From an uncultured Sulfitobacter sp. (GTDB lineage Bacteria > Pseudomonadota > Alphaproteobacteria > Rhodobacterales > Rhodobacteraceae): 64,000 bases of DNA. The number at the start of each line of letters is the position of its first letter. Position 1 is the first letter of the stretch. The notes under the pieces are model-generated. The model was given only the letters and a program-made list of their open reading frames with translations, was not told where the DNA came from and did not search any database. The stretch covers positions 1-64,000 of the forward strand of contig CALKXT010000160.1 of NCBI GenBank assembly GCA_938003685.1. Direction: 5' to 3'. Shown here in pieces: positions 29,290 to 38,692 of this stretch. The position numbers and the translations under genes were made by a program.

Positions 29290-31511
29290 TGCTTTTTCCA
29301 TTGTTGCGAATATGTTTGTGTTTTCTATTGCCGACTATGGCAATGGCCCAGTCCATCTATGTCCAATCTGGCGAACACGCTAATTTCTCCCGTTTGGTCA
29401 TACAGGTGCCTAAAGGAAAAAGCTGGATTCTTGATCGAGTTGAGGACAAGGTGACCCTGAAACTCACTGGTCATCGTGGGGGTTTCGATACAAGCCAGAT
29501 ATTCAACTTTATACCAAAGATTCGTGTGAAGCAGATTACCGCTGATGAAAGTCAGTTATCGTTATATCTTAATTGTGACTGCGAAGTTATCGCATTTGCG
29601 GTCCAAAATAGCCACGTCGCAATAGATATCACGTCTCCAGAACCAGTTTACAATCCAATGGTGTCACGAATTCCTCAACTACGTCCACCTTCTTCGCCAA
29701 AGCTACCATCGAAAAATATCAAGAAATCAATGAACAATACGGCTGAAAAAATTACACTTCCTAGTATTTTCAATATGTCACTAAAACGCGAAGAAATTTC
29801 TATTATATCAGATGTCCAAGCCAACTTAGTTCGTGAATTACGAAGCGCAACGACCCGAGGCGTTCTGGAACCAGAAAAAATAAAGTCAGTAAAACGAGCA
29901 GCACACGTTGACGCTCATGTTTTTGAAAATGTGCAAAATCCTATAGAAGATAACCCTCAAATAAGTGACGAACATGCTGGTAAAAATATTCGGATTTCCA
30001 CCAGCATGGATACGCTGGGTCAGACTGGCCAAACTGAAATATCAATGTCCGGAATAGGTACATACTGCCCTAGTGACGAATTTTTAAATATTGCAAGTTG
30101 GGGTGACGACCGGCCATTTAATGAACAGATCAGTGAAGCGCGCTTAACCTTATTTGATGAATTAGATAAAGCAAACTCTGCTTCTATAGTAAAACTAGCG
30201 CGTCTATATATATACTTTGGATTTGGGCATGAAGCCAAACAGGTACTTAAACTAAGCGTAAATCCCTCCAAGGAATTAAAAATTATCCAAGATATTTCTT
30301 CTATTATTGAAGGAGAGTATATCAATAAAGAAAACATATTTTATACTCTTTCCAGCTGTGAAGGTGCTGCCTTTTTATGGTCAATTTTGGCAAACTCTAA
30401 GACTATACACTCAACAGGTAAACCGATAAATGCTCTATTTCCCTTAAACAAATTACCAATATACCTGCGCAAAATCGTAGCCCCCATGTTAAGTAATATC
30501 TTCCTAATCCATGGGGACACAAAAAACGCCACAACGGTATTACGTAATCTAGAAAGGCTAGCTGACCCATTAGACCCAGTGGCGGAAGTCATACAGGCAA
30601 ATATTAATATTGAGGACGGTAAAACAACCCTTGGGGTGACACAACTTGAAAATATTATCAGCAACAGCTCTGCTGAATCGCCGCGCGCGCTGATTGCGTT
30701 GATAAATTCAAATTTAGAATCAAAAACTTTAGTAAATCCAGAAAATATCGAATTAATAGAATCTTATGCGAATGAACTGCAGGCAACAGAAATTGGTCCT
30801 GAGTTAATGCGAGCATATATCTTATCCTTAATCAATTCGGGTCAATTCGACCGCGCGATTTCAAATAGTAGCCTAATTGACGTCAAAAATAAAGATAAGG
30901 TCGCATATGAAGTGAGAAGTTACTTCCTCAAAGAACTCACAAGAAAATCAAGTTCCATCGTATTTTCTGATATCATATTCAACCACTTTGACGCCAGTTT
31001 TGAACAGTTAGATTCAACAATAAAGATGAGTTTAGCATCACGTCTACTAGATATTGGCTTTACCCAACATGCTCATGACATCATTCAAAACATTGCCGAC
31101 AAACCTGTAAATGAAACGCGTCAAATTCTCGCGGCTCAAATCGCTTTGGCATTAGGAAAACCTTTTCAAGCGCAAGCAGAGCTAATTGGAATAGATGACA
31201 GTTCTGCACTGGCACTTCTTGCAGACGCAAAGCAGACGATCGATGCGCATGAAGACGCTTTTGCGCTTTATAGAAAAATAGGTAGCCAAGAAAAAGCCGC
31301 TCAAAGCGCATGGCTAGCTGATAGTTGGCGTGAGCTTGTTACATCTGAAACACCCATATTTGGTGCATTGACAGAATTGAACACCCCAAGCGATCTGTCG
31401 TCCAGAGAGCCTATTGGTATGCTTCATAGAACGAAACAGGCGATAGACGAGAGCGCAAAAGCCCGACAAGTATTGCATAACATTTTGGAAAGATCTGCTA
31501 TAACTCCGTAG
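29286..31511 (+). CDS. Large exported TPR-like protein of the flagellar locus
   Basis: 741 residues with a signal peptide (cleavage near MAMAQ). The first 100 mature residues look like an AMIN-type beta domain (FSRLVIQVPKGKSW, DTSQIFNFIPKIRVKQI); the rest is helical repeat sequence of TPR type (SIVKLARLYIYFGFGHEAKQ region, and later helices). It is markedly AT-rich with many AAA, ATA and TTA codons compared with its neighbours, suggesting fast change or foreign origin. Overlaps motA; flhA follows after a 329 bp gap. Proteins in this position are common in rhodobacterial flagellar loci and have no known function I can name. Confidence 0.85.
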   Translation: MMLFPLLRICLCFLLPTMAMAQSIYVQSGEHANFSRLVIQVPKGKSWILDRVEDKVTLKLTGHRGGFDTSQIFNFIPKIRVKQITADESQLSLYLNCDCEVIAFAVQNSHVAIDITSPEPVYNPMVSRIPQLRPPSSPKLPSKNIKKSMNNTAEKITLPSIFNMSLKREEISIISDVQANLVRELRSATTRGVLEPEKIKSVKRAAHVDAHVFENVQNPIEDNPQISDEHAGKNIRISTSMDTLGQTGQTEISMSGIGTYCPSDEFLNIASWGDDRPFNEQISEARLTLFDELDKANSASIVKLARLYIYFGFGHEAKQVLKLSVNPSKELKIIQDISSIIEGEYINKENIFYTLSSCEGAAFLWSILANSKTIHSTGKPINALFPLNKLPIYLRKIVAPMLSNIFLIHGDTKNATTVLRNLERLADPLDPVAEVIQANINIEDGKTTLGVTQLENIISNSSAESPRALIALINSNLESKTLVNPENIELIESYANELQATEIGPELMRAYILSLINSGQFDRAISNSSLIDVKNKDKVAYEVRSYFLKELTRKSSSIVFSDIIFNHFDASFEQLDSTIKMSLASRLLDIGFTQHAHDIIQNIADKPVNETRQILAAQIALALGKPFQAQAELIGIDDSSALALLADAKQTIDAHEDAFALYRKIGSQEKAAQSAWLADSWRELVTSETPIFGALTELNTPSDLSSREPIGMLHRTKQAIDESAKARQVLHNILERSAITP

Positions 31512-31840
31512 AATAAACCCCGTCTGATTGACTCTTATTAATGGCTTCATGGTTACTAAATTTAAACGTCAATCACATAAATTTATATTTATCCATAGAA
31601 CGTGGTGGCTGGAGGTGTGTAATATTAAATTCTCATAAAGAACTTAGAACCCCACTTGGCGAACTTTTCTCCACCTGGCTACCTCTGAAAACACAACATC
31701 TTCGTATTATAAAATGCATCTTATATGAGTTCATTCATAAACTTTATGTATTAAATTATTTCTTAAAAATAATTATAGTTTTTTTTGAACTTTTTGGCTT
31801 TGAAACTCGTCTATACGCTACAAATGGAAAATCTTAGATT
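31512..31840. other. AT-rich gap before flhA
   Basis: About 330 bp, strongly AT-rich, within an otherwise tightly packed operon. An open frame (31541-31837, plus) has no ribosome site and is not convincing. The gap may hold a promoter for flhA-fliR-flhB, but I see no clear box. Confidence 0.45.
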
Positions 31841-33925
31841 ATGGCAAGTTTTTCACTAAAGGCCGCGTTTAACCCCACAATTTTACTTGCAATGGCATTG
31901 ATGGCCATCATTGTAATGATGATACTACCTATGCCGTCTTGGGTTCTTGATACAGGACTTGCCGCATCCTTCGCACTTGCCATTTTGATCTTTACTGTCA
32001 CACTCTTTATTGAACGTCCCTTGGATTTTTCAGCATTTCCTACGATTTTGCTAGCATCTCTAATGCTGCGCCTGTCGCTAAATGTATCTTCAACAAAACT
32101 GATCATCGGCCAGGGGCACACGGGAACCAACGCAGCTGGCGATGTAATTGAGAGTTTCGCACAGTTTGTTATGGGGGGGTCTGTATTTTTAGGACTCGTA
32201 GTTTTTTGCGTACTCTTAATTGTGAACTTTATGGTCATTAACAAGGGCGCTACGCGAATGGCCGAAGTTGGTGCTCGGTTCGCATTAGACGGCATGCCGG
32301 GCAAACAAATGGCGATAGACAGTGACATGTCGGCCGGTGCTATAACGCATACAGAGGCTAAAGAGCGACGAGAGCGCGAACAACAAGAAACGACTTTTTT
32401 TGGTTCATTAGATGGTGCATCAAAATTCGTTAAAGGCGATGCAATAGCAGGCCTATTGATCACACTGCTGAATTTAGTAGCTGGGTTAGCTATGGGTGTA
32501 GTGGTTCACGGCATGCCGATTGGCGATGCATTTGAAACATACGCTATTTTGACAGTTGGAGATGGTTTAGTATCCCAAATCCCAGCGGTTGTAATTTCTA
32601 TTGCATCAGCTTTGCTGTTAGCCAGAGGAGGAGCTCAGGGCGCGACCGATCTTGCTGTTTTTAGCCAACTTGGCCGACATCCTTCAGCTTTGGCAACCGT
32701 AGCAGTTTTAATGGTAGCGTTCGCTTTATTTCCAGGGCTGCCGTTTCTTCCTTTTGTGCTTGGTGGAACTGGGTTGGGCATCGCAGCATTTTTCATGTAC
32801 CGAAAAGTGCAACAAGAAAAAATCGCCATACCAGATTCATCAGAAGCAAAAAAAATGCCGCCGGAAAAGTCATTGGGCGATATTTTGGAGCTTGACGATA
32901 TCCACGTCGAATTTGCTTCAGACTTGGTCAATATGGTACTTGACCCGGGTACGGGTTTAGACGCTCGAATTGCGAACATGAGGACACATGTTGCTTCAGT
33001 CTTTGGCATTATATTACCAGAAATTAGATTGACTGATCATCCAGGATTACCTGTCGGAACATATGTTTTGCGTATTCAAGGCGTAGAGCAAGCCAGAGCC
33101 CAACTCAATCCGGATCAGGTACTTGCCCTTATTCCAGAAGATCCAATTGCCCTACCGCCCGGGACGGAAACGACAGAACCTGTTTACGGTGCGCCTGCTC
33201 GTTGGATCAACAGAAAAGATCAAGAAGACGCAGCCCTTTCTGGTATAACACTTGTTACACCAACAGAAATTTTGGCGACGCACTTATTAGAGGTTGTGAA
33301 ACGCAACTTTAGTCGGCTTCTTACACTGAAGTCTCTTCGCCGCATTCTCAATGAGATGGTTAATATTTCTGCGCCAGCGCGAGCAGAGGCGAACCGAAAA
33401 ATGCTTGATGAATTGATTCCAGATAAGGTTCCTATTGATATTCTACATGCTGTGTTGCGTCTTTTACTGGACGAGCAGGTTTCCATTCGAAATCTTCCAC
33501 TTATCTTGGAGGCAACCGCTGAGGCACGCGGCCAGAACGCACAGCCAGAAGCGATTTGTGAACATGTCCGACAAAGATTAGGCTTTCAATTGGTGGCAGA
33601 AATGCGTCGGGTCGACGGCACATTGCCATTGGTTCAATTAGCTCCTGAATGGGAAGATACTTTTGCCACTTATCAAGTTGATGCAGATCGTGGTTTAGAT
33701 ATCGCATTACCTCCAGACGTCTTCAATAAACTGGCCGAGCGGGCATCCGAGAAACTTGAAGCAGCAAGCCAAAATGGTATACACGCAGCCCTCGTTACCA
33801 GCACACGCCGTCGCCGTTTTTTGCGAACAGTTATGCGCGCCAAAGGTATATCAAACCCAGTTTTTTCTTTCGAAGAGATTGGGCTAGAAGCAAGGCCCTC
33901 TCTTGTGGGAGTGATCGCCGCGTGA
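31841..33925 (+). CDS. flhA: Flagellar export gate protein FlhA
   Basis: Main ion-driven subunit of the export gate, 694 residues. The N-terminal half has eight helices with the FHIPEP-type pattern (LRLSLNVSSTKLIIGQGH, NKGATRMAEVGARFALDGMPGKQMAID split over two helices, then the loop QQETTFFGSLDGASKFVKGD). The C-terminal cytoplasmic domain starts near residue 340 and binds late substrates. A GTG start of fliR overlaps its TGA. Confidence 0.97.
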   Translation: MASFSLKAAFNPTILLAMALMAIIVMMILPMPSWVLDTGLAASFALAILIFTVTLFIERPLDFSAFPTILLASLMLRLSLNVSSTKLIIGQGHTGTNAAGDVIESFAQFVMGGSVFLGLVVFCVLLIVNFMVINKGATRMAEVGARFALDGMPGKQMAIDSDMSAGAITHTEAKERREREQQETTFFGSLDGASKFVKGDAIAGLLITLLNLVAGLAMGVVVHGMPIGDAFETYAILTVGDGLVSQIPAVVISIASALLLARGGAQGATDLAVFSQLGRHPSALATVAVLMVAFALFPGLPFLPFVLGGTGLGIAAFFMYRKVQQEKIAIPDSSEAKKMPPEKSLGDILELDDIHVEFASDLVNMVLDPGTGLDARIANMRTHVASVFGIILPEIRLTDHPGLPVGTYVLRIQGVEQARAQLNPDQVLALIPEDPIALPPGTETTEPVYGAPARWINRKDQEDAALSGITLVTPTEILATHLLEVVKRNFSRLLTLKSLRRILNEMVNISAPARAEANRKMLDELIPDKVPIDILHAVLRLLLDEQVSIRNLPLILEATAEARGQNAQPEAICEHVRQRLGFQLVAEMRRVDGTLPLVQLAPEWEDTFATYQVDADRGLDIALPPDVFNKLAERASEKLEAASQNGIHAALVTSTRRRRFLRTVMRAKGISNPVFSFEEIGLEARPSLVGVIAA

Positions 33926-34695
33926 ATGAACTATTGGCTGAACTACTACCCTTCATAAGTGCGACCCTTTGGCACGGGTTCGTTGTCTTCTTGCGTGTTG
34001 GTGCTGTTGTTTTGCTTATGCCTGCTTTTGGTGAAAAATCAGTTCCAGCACGTATCAAATTAGTAGTGATCTTTGCTTTCGTTTTGATTATTGCACCTGC
34101 GGTCAAGCCAAGTGAAACACTATTAAACTTAGATTCTTTAGCTTGGTTTACAGTTACGGAAACGGTATCTGGCTTGATCATCGGCCTTGGTATTCGAATG
34201 TTTATACTGGCCTTACAGACAGCAGCATCAATCGCAGCACAATCAACGTCGTTATCACAAATTTTAGGCGGTGCTGTAGCAACTCCGATGCCGGCGATGG
34301 GATATGTTTTAATTGTAGGTGGTATCGCCCTTGCAGTCATGACTGGCTTACATGTCAAAGCTGCTGAATTGGTGATTTTATCATATGACTTATTACCTAT
34401 CGGTTCATTGCCCTCTGGATCCAGCATTTCGATCTGGGGCGTCAGTCAAATCAAACGCGCGTTTGAATTGGCTTTCACACTAGCGGCCCCATTTGTGATC
34501 TTATCCGTTTTATACAATCTTGCCCTTGGTGTGATCAACAAAGCAATGCCACAACTAATGGTCGCCTTTGTCGGAGCTCCAGTCATTACAGCGGGTGGTT
34601 TATTTATACTTTGCCTGGCATCACCGATGATGCTTGCCATGTGGTTGTCGGCCCTTGATGAATTTTTACAAAGCCCATTTGCGGTCCAGCCATGA
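33922..34695 (+). CDS. fliR: Flagellar export gate protein FliR
   Basis: Core gate subunit, 257 residues, about six helices. Family marks: FLRVGAVVLLMPAFGEKSVP near the N-terminus, GLIIGLGIRMFILALQTAAS, and KAMPQLMVAFVGAPVITAGG near the C-terminus. Starts with GTG in a GTGA overlap with flhA and shares ATGA with flhB, so translation of the three is coupled. Confidence 0.95.
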   Translation: MNELLAELLPFISATLWHGFVVFLRVGAVVLLMPAFGEKSVPARIKLVVIFAFVLIIAPAVKPSETLLNLDSLAWFTVTETVSGLIIGLGIRMFILALQTAASIAAQSTSLSQILGGAVATPMPAMGYVLIVGGIALAVMTGLHVKAAELVILSYDLLPIGSLPSGSSISIWGVSQIKRAFELAFTLAAPFVILSVLYNLALGVINKAMPQLMVAFVGAPVITAGGLFILCLASPMMLAMWLSALDEFLQSPFAVQP

Positions 34696-35777
34696 GCGGG
34701 GAAGATGAAGATACTGAAAAGTCGTTTGATGCAACTCCACAAAAACTACTGGAGGCGCGGAGAAAGGGCGAAGTCGCGAAATCTACCGACCTAATGACTG
34801 CCGCAGGATATACCGGATTACTGGCAGCATTTTTATTGGCAGGTGCCAGCGGGCTTGAACAGATAGGTTCAGCTTTGTTGATTATGATCGACCAGTCATC
34901 TGAACTAGCTTCACTCTTTTTCAATGGTGAAGTAGCGGCCCCTATGGGCCAGTTCATGCAACAGATTACGTTAGGTATATTGCCTTTTTTTGGATACCCA
35001 GCCGCAGCAGTTATCTTATCAATCATCGCACAAAAAGCGTTGGTCTTTGCGCCCAGCAAACTTGCACCAAAGTTGTCTCGCCTTTCGTTGGTCTCCAATG
35101 CAAAAAATAAATTTGGCCGAAATGGGTTGTTCGAATTCTTTAAAAGTTTTGCAAAGCTATGTATCTATTCTGTGTGCGTTGCGCTGTTTATAAAGGCGAG
35201 ACTGCCAGAAATGCTAACTGTCTTGCGCACAGAACCGCATCTTGTGTTATCCTTGCTGATAGACATGTGCCTCGCCTTCTTATTTGTGATTGTTTTGATT
35301 TCAGGTGCCATCGGAGCAATTGACGCACTTTGGCAGCACTTTGAGCATCTACGGAAAAACAAAATGTCACGTAAAGAAATCACCGACGAGACTAAGAATG
35401 CAGAAGGTGACCCAAATCAGAAACAAGAACGTCGTCAGCGGGCCATGGCAGTCTCACAGAACCAGATGATGGCAGAAGTACCAAAGGCAGACGTTATCAT
35501 TGTCAACCCGACGCATTATGCAGTTGCACTGAAATGGAGTCGTAGCCCAGGCGAAGCTCCAGTGTGTGTAGCAAAAGGCGTCGATGAAATTGCAAAAATC
35601 ATTCGAGAAGCAGCAATGGCCGCTGGCGTCCCAATACATAGCGATCCCCCAACAGCCCGCTCCCTGCATGCAACCACTGCAATTGGTGAGCAAATTCATA
35701 CTGAGCAATTCCGTGCAGTTGCAGCGGCCATTCGCTTTGCTGAGGCAATGCGTCAAAAGGCGAAGGGGAGAATATGA
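34692..35777 (+). CDS. flhB: Flagellar export switch protein FlhB
   Basis: Gate subunit whose self-cleavage switches substrate class. 361 residues: N-terminal DEDTEKSFDATPQKLLEARR, four helices, and the cytoplasmic domain with the autocleavage motif N-P-T-H (VIIVNPTHYAVALKW). The cleavage motif is intact. ATGA overlaps on both sides. Confidence 0.97.
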   Translation: MSGEDEDTEKSFDATPQKLLEARRKGEVAKSTDLMTAAGYTGLLAAFLLAGASGLEQIGSALLIMIDQSSELASLFFNGEVAAPMGQFMQQITLGILPFFGYPAAAVILSIIAQKALVFAPSKLAPKLSRLSLVSNAKNKFGRNGLFEFFKSFAKLCIYSVCVALFIKARLPEMLTVLRTEPHLVLSLLIDMCLAFLFVIVLISGAIGAIDALWQHFEHLRKNKMSRKEITDETKNAEGDPNQKQERRQRAMAVSQNQMMAEVPKADVIIVNPTHYAVALKWSRSPGEAPVCVAKGVDEIAKIIREAAMAAGVPIHSDPPTARSLHATTAIGEQIHTEQFRAVAAAIRFAEAMRQKAKGRI

Positions 35778-36187
35778 ATAAACAGCATGAATTGAATGAT
35801 CTTTTGGTCGTTACTGAAGCCAAATACCGATTAGAGCAGCAGAGCTTTCAAAAGATTGTCGCACAAGAGAACCATCTACGCAGTGAATTGTCACGGCTTG
35901 ATGAATTGCAATATCAAACGCGATCGACAGTGCAGGATGCCTGTGAAATGCGCGCTATTGGCGCAGATGTACTTTGGCAGGGGTGGATCGGTCGATCAAA
36001 ATCTCAATTAAATTTGAAACTAGCAAGAACTCTTGCAACTAAACTTCATCACCTTGCACAAGTGCGACGCGCATATGGGAAAGTGTTGGTTGTGAACGAA
36101 CTGTTGGATCAGGTTAAAAGGATAGAAAAAAAGAAACAAGCCCAAGACACGCTGTCTCAGGCTATAGAGGTTTCTTTACAAAATTAG
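35774..36187 (+). CDS. FliJ-like coiled-coil protein
   Basis: 137 residues, almost entirely helical and charged, with heptad-like spacing (HELNDLLVVTEAKYRLEQQS, then VVNELLDQVKRIEKKKQAQD). Overlaps the flhB stop and ends the operon. FliJ, the stalk of the export ATPase, has this size and character, and no other fliJ is in the window. Sequence is too diverged to be sure. Confidence 0.6.
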   Translation: MNKQHELNDLLVVTEAKYRLEQQSFQKIVAQENHLRSELSRLDELQYQTRSTVQDACEMRAIGADVLWQGWIGRSKSQLNLKLARTLATKLHHLAQVRRAYGKVLVVNELLDQVKRIEKKKQAQDTLSQAIEVSLQN

Positions 36188-36213
36188 TTTTTGTTACCTA
36201 GATCAAAAAATTT

Positions 36214-36717
36214 TTAATAATCCTGACGAGCAATTTCCAAGATCAACACATCATGAACTACGTCTATACCCATATCTCTTTGCCCCACTTCCCGAAGGGC
36301 GTTACGGAGAACTGAAAGGTTGTTCACGTCGGTAAAAGAGCCATCAAAGCCTCCAACATTTGCATGGTCAAAAAGCACCTGCAAAAAGGAATCTCGTATT
36401 TTGGGTTCGCGAAGGTAAATCGCGTCTTTTTGCCCCTCGGCTACTTCTAAACTAAGCGCTAAAACGATCAAAGAGACCACCATCCTGTCTTTCACAATTG
36501 GAACGACAAACTGGTTACTGAGCTTAACATATTCTTTCGATGGCGGCGGATTATCAGGATCATATGGTTGCGTAGTTATTTTTGATGTCGCTTCACCTTC
36601 TGGCTCTTCTAGATGAGCCTCCATTTCAGGTGGCGCGGGGCGCAGAAAAATACCCGCACCAACACCCGCACCTGATCCAACAAAAAGCAAAACAATCGGT
36701 AAAATTTTCTTTAACAT
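36214..36717 (-). CDS. FliL-like flagellar basal-body protein (second copy)
   Basis: 167 residues: an N-terminal helix (KKILPIVLLFVGSGAGVGAGIFL), a proline/acid-rich linker and a FliL-type periplasmic domain (YVKLSNQFVVPIV, then KIRDSFLQVLFDHANVGGF). It differs from the fliL at 26841 and is the last gene of the flgB-to-flgH minus operon. It ends convergent with the fliJ-like gene, 27 bp away. Confidence 0.78.
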   Translation of the reverse strand: MLKKILPIVLLFVGSGAGVGAGIFLRPAPPEMEAHLEEPEGEATSKITTQPYDPDNPPPSKEYVKLSNQFVVPIVKDRMVVSLIVLALSLEVAEGQKDAIYLREPKIRDSFLQVLFDHANVGGFDGSFTDVNNLSVLRNALREVGQRDMGIDVVHDVLILEIARQDY

Positions 36718-36727
36718 TCGCGCGCTC

Positions 36728-37456
36728 CTAGAATGGTAATACTGCGTCCAATACTTGCTGTCCTATGCGGGGTTGCTGAACGTCAGTTATTTGACCACGG
36801 CCGCCATATGAAACGCGTGCTGATGCGATCTTGTCATAAGTGATTTCATTTTGGCGTGAGATATCTGCGGGACGCACATAACCGGTCACCAATAATTCTC
36901 TTAATTCAAAGTTCACGCGCAGCTCTTGAGAACCACTGATTGACAAGACACCATTGGGAAGGACGTCAACGATTGTCGCAGCAACACGTAGCGTCAGCTT
37001 TTCTTTCCGCTTAACTGATCCGTCTCCGGATGAGTTGCTGGATGAATTTATACCCACTAGTTCAGATGACGATGCGCCCTCTGGCAGTTTTTCATCTAAC
37101 CTTTGTGGTAGACCAAATAATCCCGGTATACCCAAGGTTTCAGTGCCCGAACGGGATCTATCTGTCGCATTTGATATTTCGGCTTTTTCGTCAATCTCAA
37201 TCACGACCGTTAGAATATCGCCACGCTGGACGGCGCGACGGTCGCCAAGCAAAGACTGTCGAGTGCCTGACCAAAGCGACGCCTGATCAACCAAACGATC
37301 CTCTTCTAAGCGAAGAGGTAAACCCGGAGAAATCATTGCTGCGTGTTCCTGTGAATCTGTTGGTGGGGAGAAGGACGGTGCTTTGCCCAAATGATCTTTT
37401 CGCCCACATGCGGTTGTCATCGAAAGCGCTAAGGTGATCATAACAAGTGATTTCAT
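36728..37456 (-). CDS. flgH: Flagellar L-ring lipoprotein FlgH
   Basis: Outer-membrane ring subunit. 242 residues with a lipoprotein signal ending at the lipobox TTAC (lipid cysteine near residue 17). Core marks: SLWSGTRQSLLGDRRAVQRGDILTV split, EKLTLRVAATIVDVLPNGVLSISGSQELRVN and the VTGYVRPADISRQNEITYDKIASARVSYGGRG end. Follows flgA by 9 bp. Confidence 0.95.
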   Translation of the reverse strand: MKSLVMITLALSMTTACGRKDHLGKAPSFSPPTDSQEHAAMISPGLPLRLEEDRLVDQASLWSGTRQSLLGDRRAVQRGDILTVVIEIDEKAEISNATDRSRSGTETLGIPGLFGLPQRLDEKLPEGASSSELVGINSSSNSSGDGSVKRKEKLTLRVAATIVDVLPNGVLSISGSQELRVNFELRELLVTGYVRPADISRQNEITYDKIASARVSYGGRGQITDVQQPRIGQQVLDAVLPF

Positions 37457-37465
37457 TTTAGTTTC

Positions 37466-37879
37466 CTACTGCTTTACTTGGATGGTGCCATCTTCTTGGA
37501 CTTGGCCAAATAACGTGGCTCTGGATGCGAGGTTCATAATCCGCACCCGGTCGCCGATGGCACCACGTTCCAAAGCGCGTCCTTCGGTGACGATGCTAAG
37601 CCCATTGCCCAGAAACCGAACACGGACCAGTTGGTTCCGTGTGATAACAGCCGGTGGCCCAACATCATCGAGCAAGATCGGCCGCCCCGGATAGAGCACA
37701 ACGCGCGCTTCTTGCCCGACGACATCCGCAATGCGCCCGTACCCATGGGCCTTGCTACTAGCAACTAGCGTCACATCAGTTTCCGTGATGACTGCATTGG
37801 CCCGGATCGTGCGCGCAGGAACGACGGTGTCAGCAATTGCAGGGAAGGCAAGTATGATAAAAAGCAACCGTAACAACAT
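37466..37879 (-). CDS. flgA: Flagellar P-ring assembly chaperone FlgA
   Basis: Periplasmic chaperone for FlgI. 137 residues: signal peptide (about 16 residues, ending AIA) and the SAF/FlgA domain with VVPARTIRANAVITETDV and a C-terminal GDRVRIMNLASRATLFGQV. Short for the family, as only the C-terminal SAF part is kept, which is usual in Rhodobacterales. Its start touches the flgG stop. Confidence 0.92.
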   Translation of the reverse strand: MLLRLLFIILAFPAIADTVVPARTIRANAVITETDVTLVASSKAHGYGRIADVVGQEARVVLYPGRPILLDDVGPPAVITRNQLVRVRFLGNGLSIVTEGRALERGAIGDRVRIMNLASRATLFGQVQEDGTIQVKQ

Positions 37880-38664
37880 CAGCGGACCTGCGTCGTTGCG
37901 CCCATCATCTGATCCGCTGCAGAAATCACTTTGGCGTTCATTTCATATCCACGCTGCGCCTCGATCAGTTCAGTAATTTCGCGCACAGCATCAACTGAAC
38001 TGTCTTCAAGATATCCTTGACGCAATGTACCCAAGCCATCTTGACCGGGGGTAGAAACCAGCGCAGGGCCTGATGCCTCAGTTTCGGCAAACAAATTGCT
38101 TCCAAGCGCTTCTAACCCCTTTGAGTTTGTAAAGCCCGACAGCGAGAACTGTCCCAATAACTGCCCTTCAGCGCTGTCTTCAAAATATGCATAAACTTCA
38201 CCTTCGCCGTTAATAGACAGGTTTCGGGCGTCTGCCGGTATTACGATCTCTGGAGCAACAGGATAGCCATCTGAGGTCACAATCAAACCTTCGCCTGTGC
38301 GCTTTAAGCCACCGTCACGTGTATATCCTGTTTGACCCGAAGGGAGTGTAATCTCCAGATACCCTTGGCCGTCAATTGCAATATCCAGATCGCCGCCTGT
38401 TGCTGATAGCGATCCTTGCGCAAGATGCACAGAAACAGCCGCCGGACGCACACCCAACCCCAGTTGGACACCCGTCGGCAACACAGTTCCATCAGATGCA
38501 TTAACCGTACCAGCGCGAGACATCTGTTGATAATGGAGATCAGCAAATTCAGCACGCCGGGCATTGTATCCAGTCGTGGACATGTTCGCCAGGTTGTTTG
38601 AAATCGTTTCGACCCGCATCTGTTGTGCAGACATTCCCGTGGCCGCAATTTTCAAAGCACGCAT
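37879..38664 (-). CDS. flgG: Flagellar distal rod protein FlgG
   Basis: 261 residues, distal rod. N-terminus MRALKIAATGMSAQQMRVE then NNLANMSTTGYNARRAEF, with the C-terminal NVSVVDEM-like end replaced by VDAVREITELIEAQRGYEMN. The central LPTGVQLGLGVRPAAV motif is characteristic of FlgG. Between flgF and flgA in the operon. Confidence 0.96.
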   Translation of the reverse strand: MRALKIAATGMSAQQMRVETISNNLANMSTTGYNARRAEFADLHYQQMSRAGTVNASDGTVLPTGVQLGLGVRPAAVSVHLAQGSLSATGGDLDIAIDGQGYLEITLPSGQTGYTRDGGLKRTGEGLIVTSDGYPVAPEIVIPADARNLSINGEGEVYAYFEDSAEGQLLGQFSLSGFTNSKGLEALGSNLFAETEASGPALVSTPGQDGLGTLRQGYLEDSSVDAVREITELIEAQRGYEMNAKVISAADQMMGATTQVR

Positions 38665-38692
38665 GTACTGACTCCTTTTTGAGGTTTAACCA

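Noticed and set aside
31541-31837. 98-residue plus-strand frame before flhA
   Set aside because: No ribosome site, AT-driven composition and no known fold; more likely a chance frame in the AT-rich gap.
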